A stretch of DNA of 64,000 nucleotides from Tupaia tana (GCA_026018925.1 JAKSZU010000008.1:7678415-7742414); one strand, 5' to 3'. Shown: positions 10,098 through 21,673, counted from the first letter of the stretch. Numbers and translations: made by a program. Notes: a model not told the origin generated them from the sequence alone.

Positions 10098-10367
10098 GGG
10101 AACCAACAATTAGCGTAATGGCTATGTCGCTGGACTCCCACGTAGTCGACCGCTGTTCACGTCCCGGACCCAGTGACTTAGAACTCACGCCGGGCGCGTG
10201 TGCGTACGTGCCCAAGATCCCGAGAGGAGAATGGAGGAGAAGGGATTGCGGCGTGACCATCCCCTCTCGGGGGTGATTTCTCGCTTTCTGTCTCTATGTC
10301 TCTCTCTGTCTGTCTGGCGAGCGCACACGCCCTATAGCAAAAAAAAAAACTCTCGAAAAAAAATTTT
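10098..10367 (+). repeat. Young full-length tRNA-derived SINE (clade A)
   Basis: 'ggaaccaacaattagcgtaatggctatgtcgctggactccc', CpG-rich middle, 'cctatagcaaaa' and A-tail. Duplication aaaaaactgca precedes it (to 10097) and follows the tail (to 10380). A further poly-A run lies just upstream of the left duplication. Confidence 0.9.
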
Positions 10368-10399
10368 AAAAAAAACTGCAAATATTTGCTATAAATAAT

Positions 10400-10595
10400 A
10401 AACTTATGATTCAAATAAAATTTGTGGCAGAAAAATAATCAAAATAGAACTGTAGAAAACTTACATCTGCTACCATGAACTTCATAGATTCCAAGACTTA
10501 TAGACTTTTCTAGTGAGATGGGAGGTGACCTTAACACACTTGATTGTTTTGGGTATTATTTTTATTGCTGTTCTTATTTAGAGGGAGGGGCGTTG
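10400..10595. other. Unclassified AT-rich interval
   Basis: Nothing identifiable. Confidence 0.3.
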
Positions 10596-10599
10596 GTAC

Positions 10600-10921
10600 T
10601 GTTTTTTTTTTTATTTACATTCATTCACTGTACATCATTATAGTATACAAAATGAGATTTTTCCATTCACAGTGCACTGTATATTGGCTCAATCAAGTAC
10701 ATCAAGATGTGTGTTATTGTCAACACATAATTTTCCATTTCTTGTTTCTGTATATTTTGCCTTTTTTCCCATCCTTGATTCCCTATCTCACCCTCTGCCA
10801 TCTCCCACCCACCTCCCACATTGTGTCTGGTATCTATTGTTGCTTTCTCTGCCTCCCCTATTTTATTGTTTCACTAAATATCTTAATAAATCTAAATATT
10901 TTCAATAGCAAGCACAGCTGA
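10600..10921 (-). mobile_element. ~330-bp retroposon, copy 1 (L1 3'-end-like), minus strand
   Basis: Poly-T at 10603-10612 is the inverted A-tail. It is followed by 'atttacattcattcactgtacatcat', a pyrimidine-rich centre, and ends 'caatagcaagcacagctg'. Copy 2 at 11070-11390 has the same order and the same two ends. It is probably an L1 3' UTR derivative. Confidence 0.55.
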
Positions 10922-11069
10922 AATATACATATCCATGAACACAAGTCTGACTTTAGGCATAAACCTCAGTGAGTAGAATGAACATACTATAAAGTAGCAC
11001 CTACCTAGGGCTATATAGCTTACTGCAGTTATCAGATAGGTATTTTTAATGCCCTTTTTTTTTCTGAAA

Positions 11070-11390
11070 AAATTTTTTTCTATTAATTTACATTCATTCC
11101 CTGAGCATCATCACAACATACAAAATGTGGTTTCCCATCTAGAATAAACTGGATAGTGGCTTAATCAACTGGATAGTGGCTTAATCATGCATGTTATCAT
11201 CTATAATATTCCATTTCTACTTTCATATATATATATTTTTTAACCCATGTCTGGCCCTCTGCCCTATTCCACTCTCTTATTACACTATCTCTGCTGTCTA
11301 CAGTTATCTTCGATTCCTTTTCTCCCGACATTTCATTGATCACACAATATCATAAGTAATCTAACTATTTACAATAGCAAGTTCAGCTGA
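11070..11390 (-). mobile_element. ~330-bp retroposon, copy 2, minus strand
   Basis: 'attaatttacattcattccctgagcatcatc...caaaatgtgg' aligns with copy 1, and the end is 'caatagcaagttcagctga'. Inside lies an exact 20-bp tandem duplication (11147-11166 and 11167-11186, aactggatagtggcttaatc). Confidence 0.55.
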
Positions 11391-11570
11391 TGGTTTCAAG
11401 AAAAGCAGTTAATAAAACGTGTCAACATTTGGAAGATCTGCCTTACTCTGTGAACTGGTATTTCCCAAATGAACAAAGCATAAAAGTGTGCTTCAGTGGA
11501 AGACCCACTAAAAGTGCAACATGCCATGGCTTTTTAATTTTTTTAATGAAAGATGGTAAAGGAGAGAGGG

Positions 11571-11812
11571 AGCCCACCAGTGGTGTGGTGGTTAAGGAGA
11601 CTGAATCCCTCATGGCCAACTGTGTGATTCAAGACCCAAAAACCTAGTGGCTTAGAAAACATGCAAGGCATGTGTACATGTCTAAAATCCCAAGAGAAAA
11701 ATGGAGGAGAAGGGATTGTGGCGTGACCATTCACCCAAAAAGGTGCTTTTTCTCTGTGTGTGTTTTCTCTGGTGACTGCACAAGCCTTGCAGTGAAATCA
11801 AAAAAGAAAAGA
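11571..11812 (+). repeat. tRNA-derived SINE
   Basis: 'gagcccaccagtggtgtggtggttaagg', B-box-like 'tgattcaagacc', 'aaatcccaagagaaaaatggaggagaagggattgtggcgtgacca', 'gactgcacaagccttgcagtgaaa'. Confidence 0.8.
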
Positions 11813-11829
11813 AATGAGAGAGAGGTATT

Positions 11830-12106
11830 TCTGACAAGGTCTCATCTCATCAAGATCCTCCTGCCCAGGCCCTAAGTTAGTGAGGATACAGGTGTGTGCT
11901 ATCACACCTGGTGTGTTCCTGCAGGTCTGGGACCCAAACCTGGGCTAACCAAGTGGCTCCAGCCTCATGCAGCAGCGCCCTACCTCTGACGCCATCTCAG
12001 CCAAGCCAACAGCATGATGGATTTTAATATAACAGAATGCAAGAAGTCCATTGAAAAGTTTCAGAGTCTGCATTATAATGAATCTTTAAAAATCAACCTG
12101 TTCCCA
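11830..12106. other. Unclassified interval
   Basis: Nothing identifiable. Confidence 0.3.
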
Positions 12107-12107
12107 A

Positions 12108-12358
12108 GGCCAGCAGATGGCATGGTAGTTAAGGTGCTGGTCTCCCATATGCCCAACCATGGTTTGAGTCCCAGACCTTGTGGCTTGAAAACCACACCAG
12201 GCACATGTGTGTGCCCAAAATCCTGAGAGGAGAATGGAGGAAAAGGGATTGTGGCATGGCCGTCCCCCGGGGAATTTGTCACTTTCTCTCTCATTGTCTC
12301 CTCTAGTAAGTGTACATGCCCTATAGTAAAAACCTAAAAAAATAAATAAATAAATAAA
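12108..12358 (+). repeat. tRNA-derived SINE
   Basis: 'aggccagcagatggcatggtagttaaggtgctgg', B box 'ggtttgagtcc', 'cccaaaatcctgagaggagaatggagg', 'agtgtacatgccctatagtaaaa', (AAAT)n tail. Confidence 0.85.
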
Positions 12359-12473
12359 CTGAACTCTTATCTAGTTTTAGTGTAGTAGAAAAGAATATCC
12401 TCAATATTCTAAAAGGTTATTAAGATGTTTTCCTCTTTTTTAATCACACATTGACATGAAGCTGGATTTCTTT

Positions 12474-12740
12474 TTCTTTTTCTTTTTTTGGAGAGGTTTT
12501 TGCTATAGGGCGCATGTGCTTGCCAGAAAGACAGAGAGAGACTGAGGGATAGAAAGCAAGAAATCACCCCCCGGGGGGGATGACTATGCCGCAATCCCTT
12601 CTCCTCCATTCTCCTCTCGGGATCTTGGGCACGCATGCACACACACCCGGCGTGAGTTTAAGCCACCGGGTCCAGGATTTGAACCGCGGTCGGCTACATG
12701 GGAGTCCAGCGACATAGCCATTACGCTAACTGCTGGTCCC
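12474..12740 (-). repeat. Young tRNA-derived SINE (clade A), minus strand
   Basis: (CTTTTT)n tail, 'ggagaggtttttgctatagggcgcatg', CpG-rich middle, inverted head to 'ctaactgctggtccc'. Duplication aagctggatt starts at 12459 and again at 12741. Confidence 0.92.
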
Positions 12741-12776
12741 AAGCTGGATTTTCTTCATACATAAGGGGAAAAAGTT

Positions 12777-12893
12777 TGTGGAAAATGTATATCATTAAAA
12801 AAGCTGTGTATGGGTCTCAAAAATTCTTTGCACCAAAATAAACTCATATTTTAATTCTACTTTTCCATAAATTTTTTGAAGTCCTCTTGTCAA
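12777..12893 (+). mobile_element. Palindromic MITE, near-complete copy
   Basis: 'tgtggaaaatgtatatcattaaaaaagctgtgtatgggtctcaaaaattctttgcaccaaaataaac...ccataaattttttgaagtcctcttgt'. The ends are imperfect inverted repeats (gtggaaaatg against catttttcca-type sequence). Confidence 0.6.
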
Positions 12894-13011
12894 CCGAAGC
12901 AATAGATTGCAGCAGAACAAGTTCAGAAGTTGATATAAGCCAGCTGCCTTCTTAGTCAGACATCCAAAAGATTTACTGAGATTTAAAACAATGCCACTCT
13001 TCTCAATATTC

Positions 13012-13235
13012 TTCTAGTTGCCACAGGACATGTGCACTCCAGAGAGAGAGAGAGAGAGAGCACTCCCACGATGGTGTGTGGTTGTGCTGCAAGCCCCTCT
13101 CCGTATCTCCAGTCTGTCAGCATTTAGGGCATGCACACCCATGGCTAGTGTGCTTTCAAAGCCACCAGAGCCAGGATTCACACTACGGTTGGTTACCTAG
13201 CACCCAGCGCCCTACACATAGTGCTTAACCACCAG
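13012..13235 (-). repeat. Old tRNA-derived SINE, minus strand
   Basis: 'gccacaggacatgtgcactcc', GA run, 'gattcacactacggttggttacctagcacccag', 'gcttaaccaccagcac'. Strongly diverged. Confidence 0.6.
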
Positions 13236-13367
13236 CACTCTTCTCCATATCCTTTGTTTTGAAAAAGACATAGCTATTTTTATTAAAATGCCATTTATGT
13301 TCATATGTAATAATAGGTATGTTACTGTCGTTTTTAAATAATGTAACAAATATTTTAAAAGTCATTC

Positions 13368-13490
13368 ACCATTAATTTTCGATGTGATAAATATCAGATG
13401 TAACTATAAACAAAAGCCCTTTGTCAGTAATTTCGACGCGTATCAAAGGGTCCTGCGACCATAAGCTTGAGAGCTGCTGCCCCAGAGAGA
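13368..13490 (+). mobile_element. Old DNA-transposon end fragment
   Basis: 'ttaattttcgatgtgataaatatcagatgtaactataaacaaaagccctttg' and 'aaagggtcctgcgaccataagcttgagagctgctg' look like the 3' end of the same hAT-like family as 7492-7632. Confidence 0.4.
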
Positions 13491-14035
13491 CAACGACCCC
13501 GAGGACGGGACCCTGCACACACAGCCACGGCTGCACGGGTCGGGAAGCAGGAGCACGCAGCCAAGCCCAACCGTCACCCGGAGATCCGGGAGGAAACTCT
13601 GCCGTACTCACCCTGAGGGGTGTTGTGGAATCAAGGTCGAAGAGAAGGACCTCAGCTCTAATTATCACATGGATACACTCTTGGAAAATAATACTGATAT
13701 TTTGAAAACCATGAATACTTACAGTGTGACTGTATTTATATAAATTTTAAAAGCATGCAAAACTAAAGAATATATTGATCAGGGATACAAGTGAAGTGAC
13801 CGTAAAGAAAGGCGAGGCATTCTGAACACATAATTCAAGATAGTGTTTGCCCCAGAGCTGAGGAGGGCTGGGCGACAGAGAAGCCAGGAAACCTCAAGGG
13901 TCTAGCAATGAGCATTTCCTCAGACAGGGAGGGCAGAGAGAGGTGTCCAGGTGTTCTTCTGATGAAGATATTATAATATTTATATCTTTAAAAATCCATT
14001 AAAATACATAAAAATATATTTTTGTAGATATCCAG
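13491..14035. other. Unclassified interval
   Basis: GC-rich to 13620, AT-rich after. Nothing identifiable. Confidence 0.3.
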
Positions 14036-14036
14036 T

Positions 14037-14038
<2 letters not shown>

Positions 14039-14084
<46 letters not shown>
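14039..14084 (+). repeat. (TG)n microsatellite
   Basis: About 22 uninterrupted TG units with one TA variant at the right end. Confidence 0.95.
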
Positions 14085-14090
<6 letters not shown>

Positions 14091-14990
14091 CTTATTTTCA
14101 GGTGTCTGGTTCCATAAAACATCGAGCACTGTGGCTGCATTATTGGGCAGGCAGAAAACGCTCGGGCCTTCCGCTTCCCCCAGCACCCCGTTTGTTGGCT
14201 TCCTTGACGGCGATGTCCAGGCCTCTCGTTTACAGACCAGGTGAGCAGGTTCAGGCCATGCTCCGTACACAGCTGACCCCAGGAAGGAACGCCAGCTACA
14301 CTGACCGCGGACCCGCACGTTCGGACCCAGCACCCTCTGGTAGCTCCTGATAGCCTTTTCTGTGCTTTTCCGAAGGGAGAGAAAAAAGGATTAGAACAAT
14401 CATGAGGACTGTCAGCCTCTTTCAACAGAGAAAGTGACCCATCAGTGCTTTAGGAGGGTAGCACCAGGGTGAGTCCTGCCGAGTCACCCCAAGGGTCAGA
14501 GAACTGGGCCAGCCTCAGCCACAAGGCGTCCATCATGACTACCTTATTACATCATCGGAAAAGTCGGACGCATTTTGAAAATGACATACACACAACCCTC
14601 ATGCAGGTTTTAAAGGCAAAAACCATAGCAGGAGGGGAGGGCAGAGGGGGCTACACCAATTGTTTGGGACAATGAGCCTTGGCTACCAGGGTGAAGAGCA
14701 GCCGATTTCTGGGCAGATGTCCACGCAGCAGTCCTTGTATCAGGCTGCAGTGGTACTGTGCAAGTTATCCTGGATGACAGTTATTATCAGGCACGCTAGT
14801 GTGAGAAAACGCCCCCTTTGGGTCATCTACAGCTCTGTTAGTCAGGGTTGACACAAATGACTCCGTACTGGTTCTGACCAACTTTCACAAGTTCATGCAG
14901 AAGTAGAAGTGAAACAATTGCCTTGCATTTATTTGAGTTGAAGTTGCAGGGTTTCTGGGCCAAAAAACCTTTCCCAGAAAGTTATCAAAT
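14085..14990. other. Unclassified interval
   Basis: No gene or named repeat supported. Confidence 0.3.
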
Positions 14991-14992
14991 AA

Positions 14993-15157
14993 CCCTTTAC
15001 TTCACATTTTTTAAAATAATTATTTTTTATTTATTTATTTTAATATGATCAGAGAGAGAGAAAGAAATTGACAAAGCAAGTCACTAGTCTGGGACTTGAA
15101 CCGGGCTTGGCGGCATGGGAATCTAGCACCTTAACCATCACACCACTGGCTGGCCCC
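14993..15157 (-). repeat. tRNA-derived SINE, short form, minus strand
   Basis: TTTA-rich tail, 'aatatgatcagagagagag', 'gtctgggacttgaaccggg' and 'ccttaaccatcacaccactggctggcccc'. Flanks ctttacttcacatt and ctttatctcacatt are a target duplication with two mismatches. Confidence 0.8.
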
Positions 15158-15159
15158 AC

Positions 15160-15890
15160 TTTATCTCACATTCTACCAGGCAAATTCTAGAGCTCTGGAA
15201 GCCTGGGCTGCACCAGGAAGACTCCCACCCCACTTGCTCCTGTTGACACGAAGGCACAGGAAAGGAGGTGCGTGGAGGAGACTGGGCGAGAGGCCTCGCA
15301 GCTCTCCCTGCCAAGGCCACCGTGCAGCCACCCGCAGCTGCCTGCAGCAGCACTGACCTTCCTGCAGCTCCTCACCGAGAGAGTAACTGCCCAGACCCTG
15401 GACCCTGGACCCTGGACCCTTGTAGCCCAAGGTCAACCTTGGCTGGCTCTCTGTGTCTTTCCTGTCATTTGCCTTTGTTAGTTGTGCTGTGTCTCCTTCT
15501 GCTGAGCAGGACAGAGGAAAGGGAAAAGAATGAAAGCGAGAGAGAAAGCATCCAGTGTTGCTTAGCAGCCCAGACTCAAGGCAAGTGAACTCAGCTAGAA
15601 TAAATTATCCTGGGAGGAAGCAGGGGCTCATTCCCCCAAGGTCATCGAGACAAATTACTGATTTGAAATGGGTTAGAGGCAGGCAGGCCTGAAAGCAGGG
15701 GCGGAATAATATGACTGGTGGAAATGCAGCCCGGGATTCCGGGCTCTATGAAAGGTAACACGGCCTCGCCTCCTGGTCTTGCAGCTCAGGACTCACGTCT
15801 TCCTGGCTGGAAGCGTTAGCTATTACAGATGGTGCTGTGTGTTTGGTTATAGCGCAAATGATCCCAGGGCTACCAGGCAGAGCTACCAGG
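15160..15890. other. Unclassified GC-rich interval with a 7-bp minisatellite
   Basis: Four tandem GACCCTG-type units at about 15395-15420. No supported gene; open frames here overlap on both strands without domain content. Confidence 0.4.
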
Positions 15891-15894
15891 CACT

Positions 15895-16138
15895 AGTGGG
15901 AGGGGTTTGTGTAACACTTACCGTTCACTGTGTGCCAAACCCTGAAGTCCCGCAGATGTTATCTTGTGTATTCCCACTGTCTTGTCAGTTAAGTATTCTG
16001 ATGGTCGCTGATTCACAGCGGTCAGAACAATGGCACGGAGCAGTAGAGCAGTTGCCCAAGGTCACAGAGCTGTAGGAGGCAGAGTCAGGGCTTGCACCAG
16101 GGCCACTGATTCTACAGCCCGGATTCTTATCATGCCTC
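15895..16138 (-). repeat. MIR SINE
   Basis: Clear inverted MIR order: 'cttaccgttcactgtgtgccaaaccctg', 'atgttatcttgtgtattccc', 'gtagagcagttgcccaaggtcacagagctgtaggaggcagagtcagggcttgcacc'. Confidence 0.88.
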
Positions 16139-16139
16139 A

Positions 16140-17954
16140 AAAAGTATGATGATGGGGAGGTGGAGGACGGGGAGATGGCTCCCCTCTGCAACACCAGTGG
16201 ACCGTACACTGCACAAAGACAAGTGTGGCCACCTGCTGGAGACCAAGGATGGCCCCGTGATGCCTGCAGCCTCTCGGCTCACTCTCGAGTGCTCCTGAGC
16301 ATGCCCCCGGGTGGTCACGCAGGACAGCCTAGCATGTCACACAAAGCAGTGCTAGAGTCTCGACCGGCTGCTCGAGGACCCCGACCTCCACGTGCACAGG
16401 CGCTCTGCCTCACAGTGGCTGGGACTCAGAAAGGGCCCTGACGCAATCCCGGCCCTTTGAGCACAGCCACCCACTGCCCTCTCCCCACTGAGACCCCACG
16501 GCAGCCCCCACACCAATGCCCCGTCCTAAGCATTCTGTCTCTTCCTCATTCTCAGCCTCATGGATGAAGAAGCTGAATTTTCTGCATCTCTTTCTCAGCC
16601 CTTTCGTTCGAAGACCCATTTAGGCTCCATTTTCTGTGTTTTGTGATCTCCATTGTCATCGCCTCTGCCTCACCGCCTCCCCCATTACTCCGACGCCCCC
16701 CAGCCCCTGGAGCTGGGTGGGGTACTCCTGTCCATGCTGACCCTGCCACCGCTGACCTCGGTCCCACACAAGGCAGCAGATGAGATAGCCATGGTGATGC
16801 AGAGACGCTCCGTAACTCTCCACGGCCCAGGACAGGGTGACAGCTCGGTCGTGTTTGTGTCAGAGTCACGAGACAGAGCGAGTGACCGGCCAGGAGGCTG
16901 CTGTCTTCCTGAGCCTTTATTGGTCCCCTCGTCTCCCACAGGAGAACCTGAAGGCAGCAAGGACATGGACGGGCCGCGTCACGCTTTCTCCTCTGCTGGG
17001 CCTGCTGTCCTGCCAGGGCTGCTCGCAGAGTTCTCTCTCTGCTGTGAAGATCGGCTCGACGATTCACGTGATGTTTACCTTCAGCGCACTTCGGAAAGCT
17101 GTCAGGAAGTGCTGCTTTTCACTCTGCTTTCAGTTTGTCCAGATGGGCACACAAAAGCCAACGAGCAAGGGCACAGATGTCATTTTCATTGTCTCCTGTG
17201 CTGAAAGGAGGAGCAGAGACTTCTTCACTTGTGGGTCAAGGTTCTGGAAAAAACAAACCTGCTATTGAAAATGACATTTCACGGCATGCACCCATGAATC
17301 GGTGACCAAAACAAGGCCATGATATTCAGCTTCAGAATCCCATTTGCCTTCGTGGAAAATGTAAAAAGAACCCATCTGCGTTTTGTCCCCTAGGTTAGCG
17401 TAGCAGCGGCGACTGCCGAGTGGTATTCAGAAGCCAGAACTGGCAGGTAGCTAGGAAAACACTCACTGGGCTTGAAAATGTGGGTCATGAAAAAGCAGAC
17501 AATTACAGACCTGTGAGTGCTTCGAGGCAACGGCTCCAACGTCAGTCCTCCCTGGATTCGAGGGCCTAGCAGTGGAGTGGCGTCCGGCCTCAGAAAGTCC
17601 CTCTCTGGTGTTGAGGTGGCCCCCAGGACGGTCCTGGCTTCCTGGAGAAAATCAATGAGCATCAGCTCTAAGCAAGGCCTGTAATCAGACCCAGAAAAAC
17701 GTGTGGCCTCATGTCATGTTCATGACAGGGACATCAAACAGGCACTGTCACACAAGCACACTGACGGGCAAGTGCACTCCAGTGTCATGGTGCGACCACC
17801 GTCCTCTCCCAGGAGTCAGCCACAGCCTTCTCATGGCCGCCCAGGACCTCCCACCAGGAACGCTGGGGAAGAAATCAAGGGGCTCCCTCCCGACTCCTTG
17901 GCAGCTTGGAAGAGAGACCGAGGACCAGCCGCAGGCACAGTGTGAGCACAGTTT
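16140..17954. other. Unclassified GC-rich sequence
   Basis: 1.8 kb with overlapping open frames on both strands (longest about 180 codons, 16653-17204). No domain, no codon periodicity I can defend and no paired splice sites. I see no reason to call a gene. Confidence 0.4.
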
Positions 17955-18158
17955 TCTGCGGGGCTGGAAGCCATATGGTGGATCAGGTATGGCTCCCGGG
18001 TTGGCCTGTACATGCCGGTCATGCGAGGGCCCATGACCCCAGCTGGCCTCCTGCATACTGCAGTCCCCATGGGGGCACTTGTTTCTCTCCCGCTCACACT
18101 CTCTTTGGCTCTGTGAGTGTGTCTCTCATTAAAGAAATAGAGAAATTTTTTTAAAAAC
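17955..18158 (+). repeat. Old SINE clade C
   Basis: 'cggggctggaagccatatgg', 'atggctcccgggttggcctgtacatgccgg', 'gggcccatgaccccagctggcc', 'ctctctttggctctgtgagtgtgtctctcattaaag'. Ends in an A-rich tail. Confidence 0.5.
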
Positions 18159-18159
18159 A

Positions 18160-18505
18160 AGACAAAGCGCCCTTGTTTTCCGTTGCTCAGCCTCCTGGTC
18201 ATGCAGTACCTGGATGCCGTCCACTCTTCTAGAGAGCCCCGGGCCCTCAGGGCTGCGGAGCAGCCCAGCATAGCCAGTCCTCTTCGGCTCACAGCTCAGA
18301 GGCCGTGCCTTCAGCCACCTCCACACTGACCATCACAGGTTCTGCAGGGAGCTGGGCCCTGGACTGCCTCCCTTCTCCACGGAAACCTCAGGGTTGTTTG
18401 CTTTTTCCTTTATTAAGCTCTTCTCTGATCACAAAATTAATGAATTCTCATTACAGAATAATGGGATCAGACCCAATTGTATAAATAGGAAATTATAATC
18501 ATCCC
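18160..18505. other. Unclassified interval
   Basis: Nothing identifiable. Confidence 0.3.
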
Positions 18506-18507
18506 TG

Positions 18508-18630
18508 ATTGGGGCACCAGGTGCCTTGGTAGATAAGGCACTGGACTCCCACATGGTCAACCACAGTTCAAAACCCAGACCTGGCAGCTGGAAATTCACA
18601 CTGGGCACAAATTTAAAAAAATAAAAATTC
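18508..18630 (+). repeat. tRNA-derived SINE, short 5' form
   Basis: 'ggggcaccaggtgccttggtagataaggcactggactcccacatggtcaacc', 'agttcaaaacccagacctgg', then directly an A-rich tail. The middle and 3' parts are absent. Confidence 0.75.
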
Positions 18631-18761
18631 CTGCTTGAACCCATCAGAGACAGTCGTTAGTGACCATCACCCTCTCCTGGGGAGGTCTCTGCTTTCAGGG
18701 AGCTCACAGCCCCGGGAGGCAACCTGGCAAACAAAATACCCACAGTGGAAACACCACAGCC

Positions 18762-18890
18762 TGGCCCATAGCTCAGTGGTTAAGGGAGTAGGATTCCACA
18801 TGACAACCATGGTTCGAATCCTGGCCCTGATGGTTTGGAAAACAAGTCAGGCATCTATGCCCAAAATCCTTCCAGGAAGAACCCACTGGA

Positions 18891-18934
<44 letters not shown>

Positions 18935-18985
18935 CCTCACAAGCACATGTGCCCTCTCACATTAAAAATAATGGTTTTAAAACAA
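18762..18985 (+). repeat. tRNA-derived SINE with (CT)n
   Basis: 'ggcccatagctcagtggttaagggagtagg', B box 'ggttcgaatcc', CT run at 18893-18931, 'caagcacatgtgccctctcac' and A-rich tail. Confidence 0.82.
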
Positions 18986-18986
18986 C

Positions 18987-20302
18987 ATAAGTTGTCATCA
19001 AGTTACTGAAGGCGAAGTAGTGCTGTGAGCAAGAATAACGAGAGAACAACACGGGACCTGAGGGTGCAGCAGCCCATGGGAGGAAGTGAGCAGCCGGAAG
19101 GGTCGAGTGCTGAGTCCGGGGTGCTGAGCGGACATTCCCAGAGAGAAGCCAGGGAGCAGTACGGGGACGGAAGCTCTGCAGAGCCCTGAAGAAGCTCCTG
19201 GCCGTTGGCCGTCACACCCACCAGCCCAGGCCCTGCTCCTCCACTTTGAGACTGTCCCTGTGGCACCATGGGCGAGGCAAGGGGATGACCCACCGAGGGT
19301 CACAGGGCCCACAGTGCACAAGGGACGCTGAGCGGGAGCTGCGCAGGAGGAGAGGTGAGCCAATGGTCAATCGTGAATAAAGAAATAATTCAGAAGAGAG
19401 AGGGAGAAGCCGCTGATCTGAGACACATTCTGTAGGTGATATCAAGTAGGATGTCAGAATCTATAAAGAGAGAAACAGGAACTCCAGTATTCTTATTCAG
19501 CCTTGGTTTTGTTGACCCTTAAAGAAACGGGACACAAAATTTAATAAGGCGAAGGGTTGATTTGCACTGTTAAGGAGGCACAGATCCAAGCAGCCGCGGA
19601 TAAATGCTCTGAGGTCTCTGTCTGCAAACAGTTCTCAGAGGCAAAAGCCACACCTGGGGAGGAAGAATACATCGGTTGTTTGTCAAGAATTTAAACTAGT
19701 GCAAGTAAGGTAATGAGACGACTTGAGGAGAGGGATGCGGTAACTGGTCGAGTGCACTCCCAGAAGACGAGAGAGGTGCCACAATGGCAGTTGTCAGCTG
19801 TAGGGGTCTCGTATTCTAACAGGTGTCATGAGGTGAGTGATAACTAGCCTGGAGCGATTGCATCGACTGGGAGAGAATGTACATTTAGCAGGGTGAAAAG
19901 TTCAGAAACAGTCTAGGCCCAGTTTCTCATGCCCTCTCAGCAAGAGTTCCCAGAAAATGCCTCCAAAGTGTTTTATTATATCTCATAAAACCGTCACTAA
20001 ACCCAGAGGCTACGTGGTCCAAAACAATCGAGGTGGAGCTTTAAAACTTCGAAGATGTGAAGTGCTGACCTGCCATCATACCCCATTTTAAAGGAAAGAA
20101 GGAACTCAAGACCACGAGAAGCCAGCGCCCTCAAAGACACTTACATCCACAATGAGTCAAAAGTGTGAAGATTCTTTAACAATAAGCCCTTCCGAGAGCT
20201 TACAGTTAATCACAGATAACTGTTATAAAATGTCAGGCCTTCAGATTTCTACCTATTCTACATGCTTATAAGAAACTATATTTATTATATAAGGGGTTTT
20301 TA
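18987..20302. other. Unclassified sequence, possibly LTR-derived
   Basis: No gene. The block 19,490-20,050 ('gggacacaaaatttaataaggcgaagg', later 'caaagtgttttattatatctc') has the feel of an old LTR, but I cannot assign it. Confidence 0.25.
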
Positions 20303-20318
20303 AAATGTAAAGCTACCA

Positions 20319-20566
20319 GGGCCAGCATATGGCACAGTGCTAAGGCACTGGACTCCTACATGGCCAACCACGGTTCAAGTCCCAGACCTGATGGTTTAAA
20401 ATCATGCCAGGTGTATGTACGTGTGTGCCCAAAATCCTGAGAGGGGAGTGGAGGACAAGGAATTGTGGCATGGCCATCCCCTCTGGGGAATTATTTCTCA
20501 CTTTTCTTCTCACTGTTTCTCTCTGTCTCTCTGGTGAGGACACATGCTCTAAAAAAAATTTTTTTT
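20319..20566 (+). repeat. tRNA-derived SINE, first of a tandem pair
   Basis: 'gggccagcatatggcacagtgctaaggcactgg', B box 'ggttcaagtcc', 'tgtgtgcccaaaatcctgagagg', 'acatgctctaaaaaaaa'. Preceded and followed by aatgtaaagctacca (about 20305-20318 and 20567-20581). Confidence 0.88.
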
Positions 20567-20581
20567 AATGTAAAGCTACCA

Positions 20582-20762
20582 GGCCCTGAAGGTGGTGTGG
20601 TGGTTGATGACCTGGACTTCCACATGGGCGACCACAGTTCGAGTCCCAGACCTGGCAGCTTGCTTTTATACTTTCCCTCTCTCTGTCTCTCTCTGGTGAG
20701 CACACATGCCCTAGAGCAAATTTTAAAAAAATAATAATAAAATTACATAAATAATTCTTTTT
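20582..20762 (+). repeat. tRNA-derived SINE, second of a tandem pair
   Basis: 'ggccctgaaggtggtgtggtggttgatgacctgg', B box 'agttcgagtcc', CT-rich body, 'gagcacacatgccctagagcaaa' and A-tail. Followed by tttaaagctacc, a third copy of the shared target. Confidence 0.88.
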
Positions 20763-20774
20763 AAAAGGAATTTA

Positions 20775-21240
20775 AAGCTACCTATCAAAGTATGGTAGCT
20801 AATTTAACTTCAATGTTATGACCTTTTAACTGACCCAAATCACAATAAAAACACTAATAGATTCTCTTAGGATTATGAAAATTGAAAATGCATTTGTGAG
20901 ATTTCTTTCTTCATAACATAGATTATATAAGTAAAAATAAATAGTGATCATAACAGATCCACATTTTAAACATAATGCAGAAGCTTGTTTTCTACAAATA
21001 CACAGTTATATATCAACTCCTATCATTTTTATCCTTTCTTTAACTCAAAATATAAAAAGTTGCCTTTCAACAAGAGTTCAACAATTTGATTTCCAAAGAT
21101 GGCATAGTATCTACCCTAGAATATAGATGTCATCTGATTCCCTGTTGGTGTCTAGATTTGTTCCAATCTATTTGAATAGCTATTCCATGAATAACTATGA
21201 TGAATTGCTTACAATTTCCTTAAAATAGACTCCTAAAATG
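20775..21240. other. Unclassified AT-rich interval
   Basis: Nothing identifiable. Confidence 0.3.
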
Positions 21241-21246
21241 GTGCTT

Positions 21247-21527
21247 TCTTTTTGGAGAGAATTGTTTTTTGTTTGTTCGTTTGTTTTTACTATAGGGTAT
21301 ATGTATTCACTGAAAAACAGGGAGAGACAGAGAGACAGAAAGCAAGAAACCACCCCCTACGGCTATGGCCACACTGCAATCCCTTCTCCTCCATTCTCCT
21401 CTCAGGATTTCGGACATGCACACACATGCACCTGGCATGAGTTTTAAGCCACCAAATCTGGGACCTAAACTACTGTCGACTACATGGGAGTCTGGCAATG
21501 TAACCACTAAGCACCTGCTAGTCCCCA
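21247..21527 (-). repeat. tRNA-derived SINE, minus strand
   Basis: (TTTG)n tail, 'actatagggtatatgtattcactg', GA-rich body, 'gcaatcccttctcctccattctcctctc', inverted head 'ccactaagcacctgctagtcccc'. Flanks aaatggtgcttt and aaatggagcatt suggest an aged duplication. Confidence 0.85.
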
Positions 21528-21673
21528 AATGGAGCATTTTTAAAGACCTTGAAATGTATTGCTTACCTTCTAAAACAGGCCCAGTCTGCTGTGCCACCTC
21601 CTGCTGCCTCCACTGCGCTGGGCTTTCCTTCCATTCTTGAGAAGGCTAAGGCAGGCTTTGCATCTGGATCTTT

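Noticed and set aside
16558-17268. Overlapping 140-183 codon open frames on both strands
   Set aside because: GC-rich DNA yields long chance frames. No family resemblance, no splice signals that fit together, and both strands are equally open.
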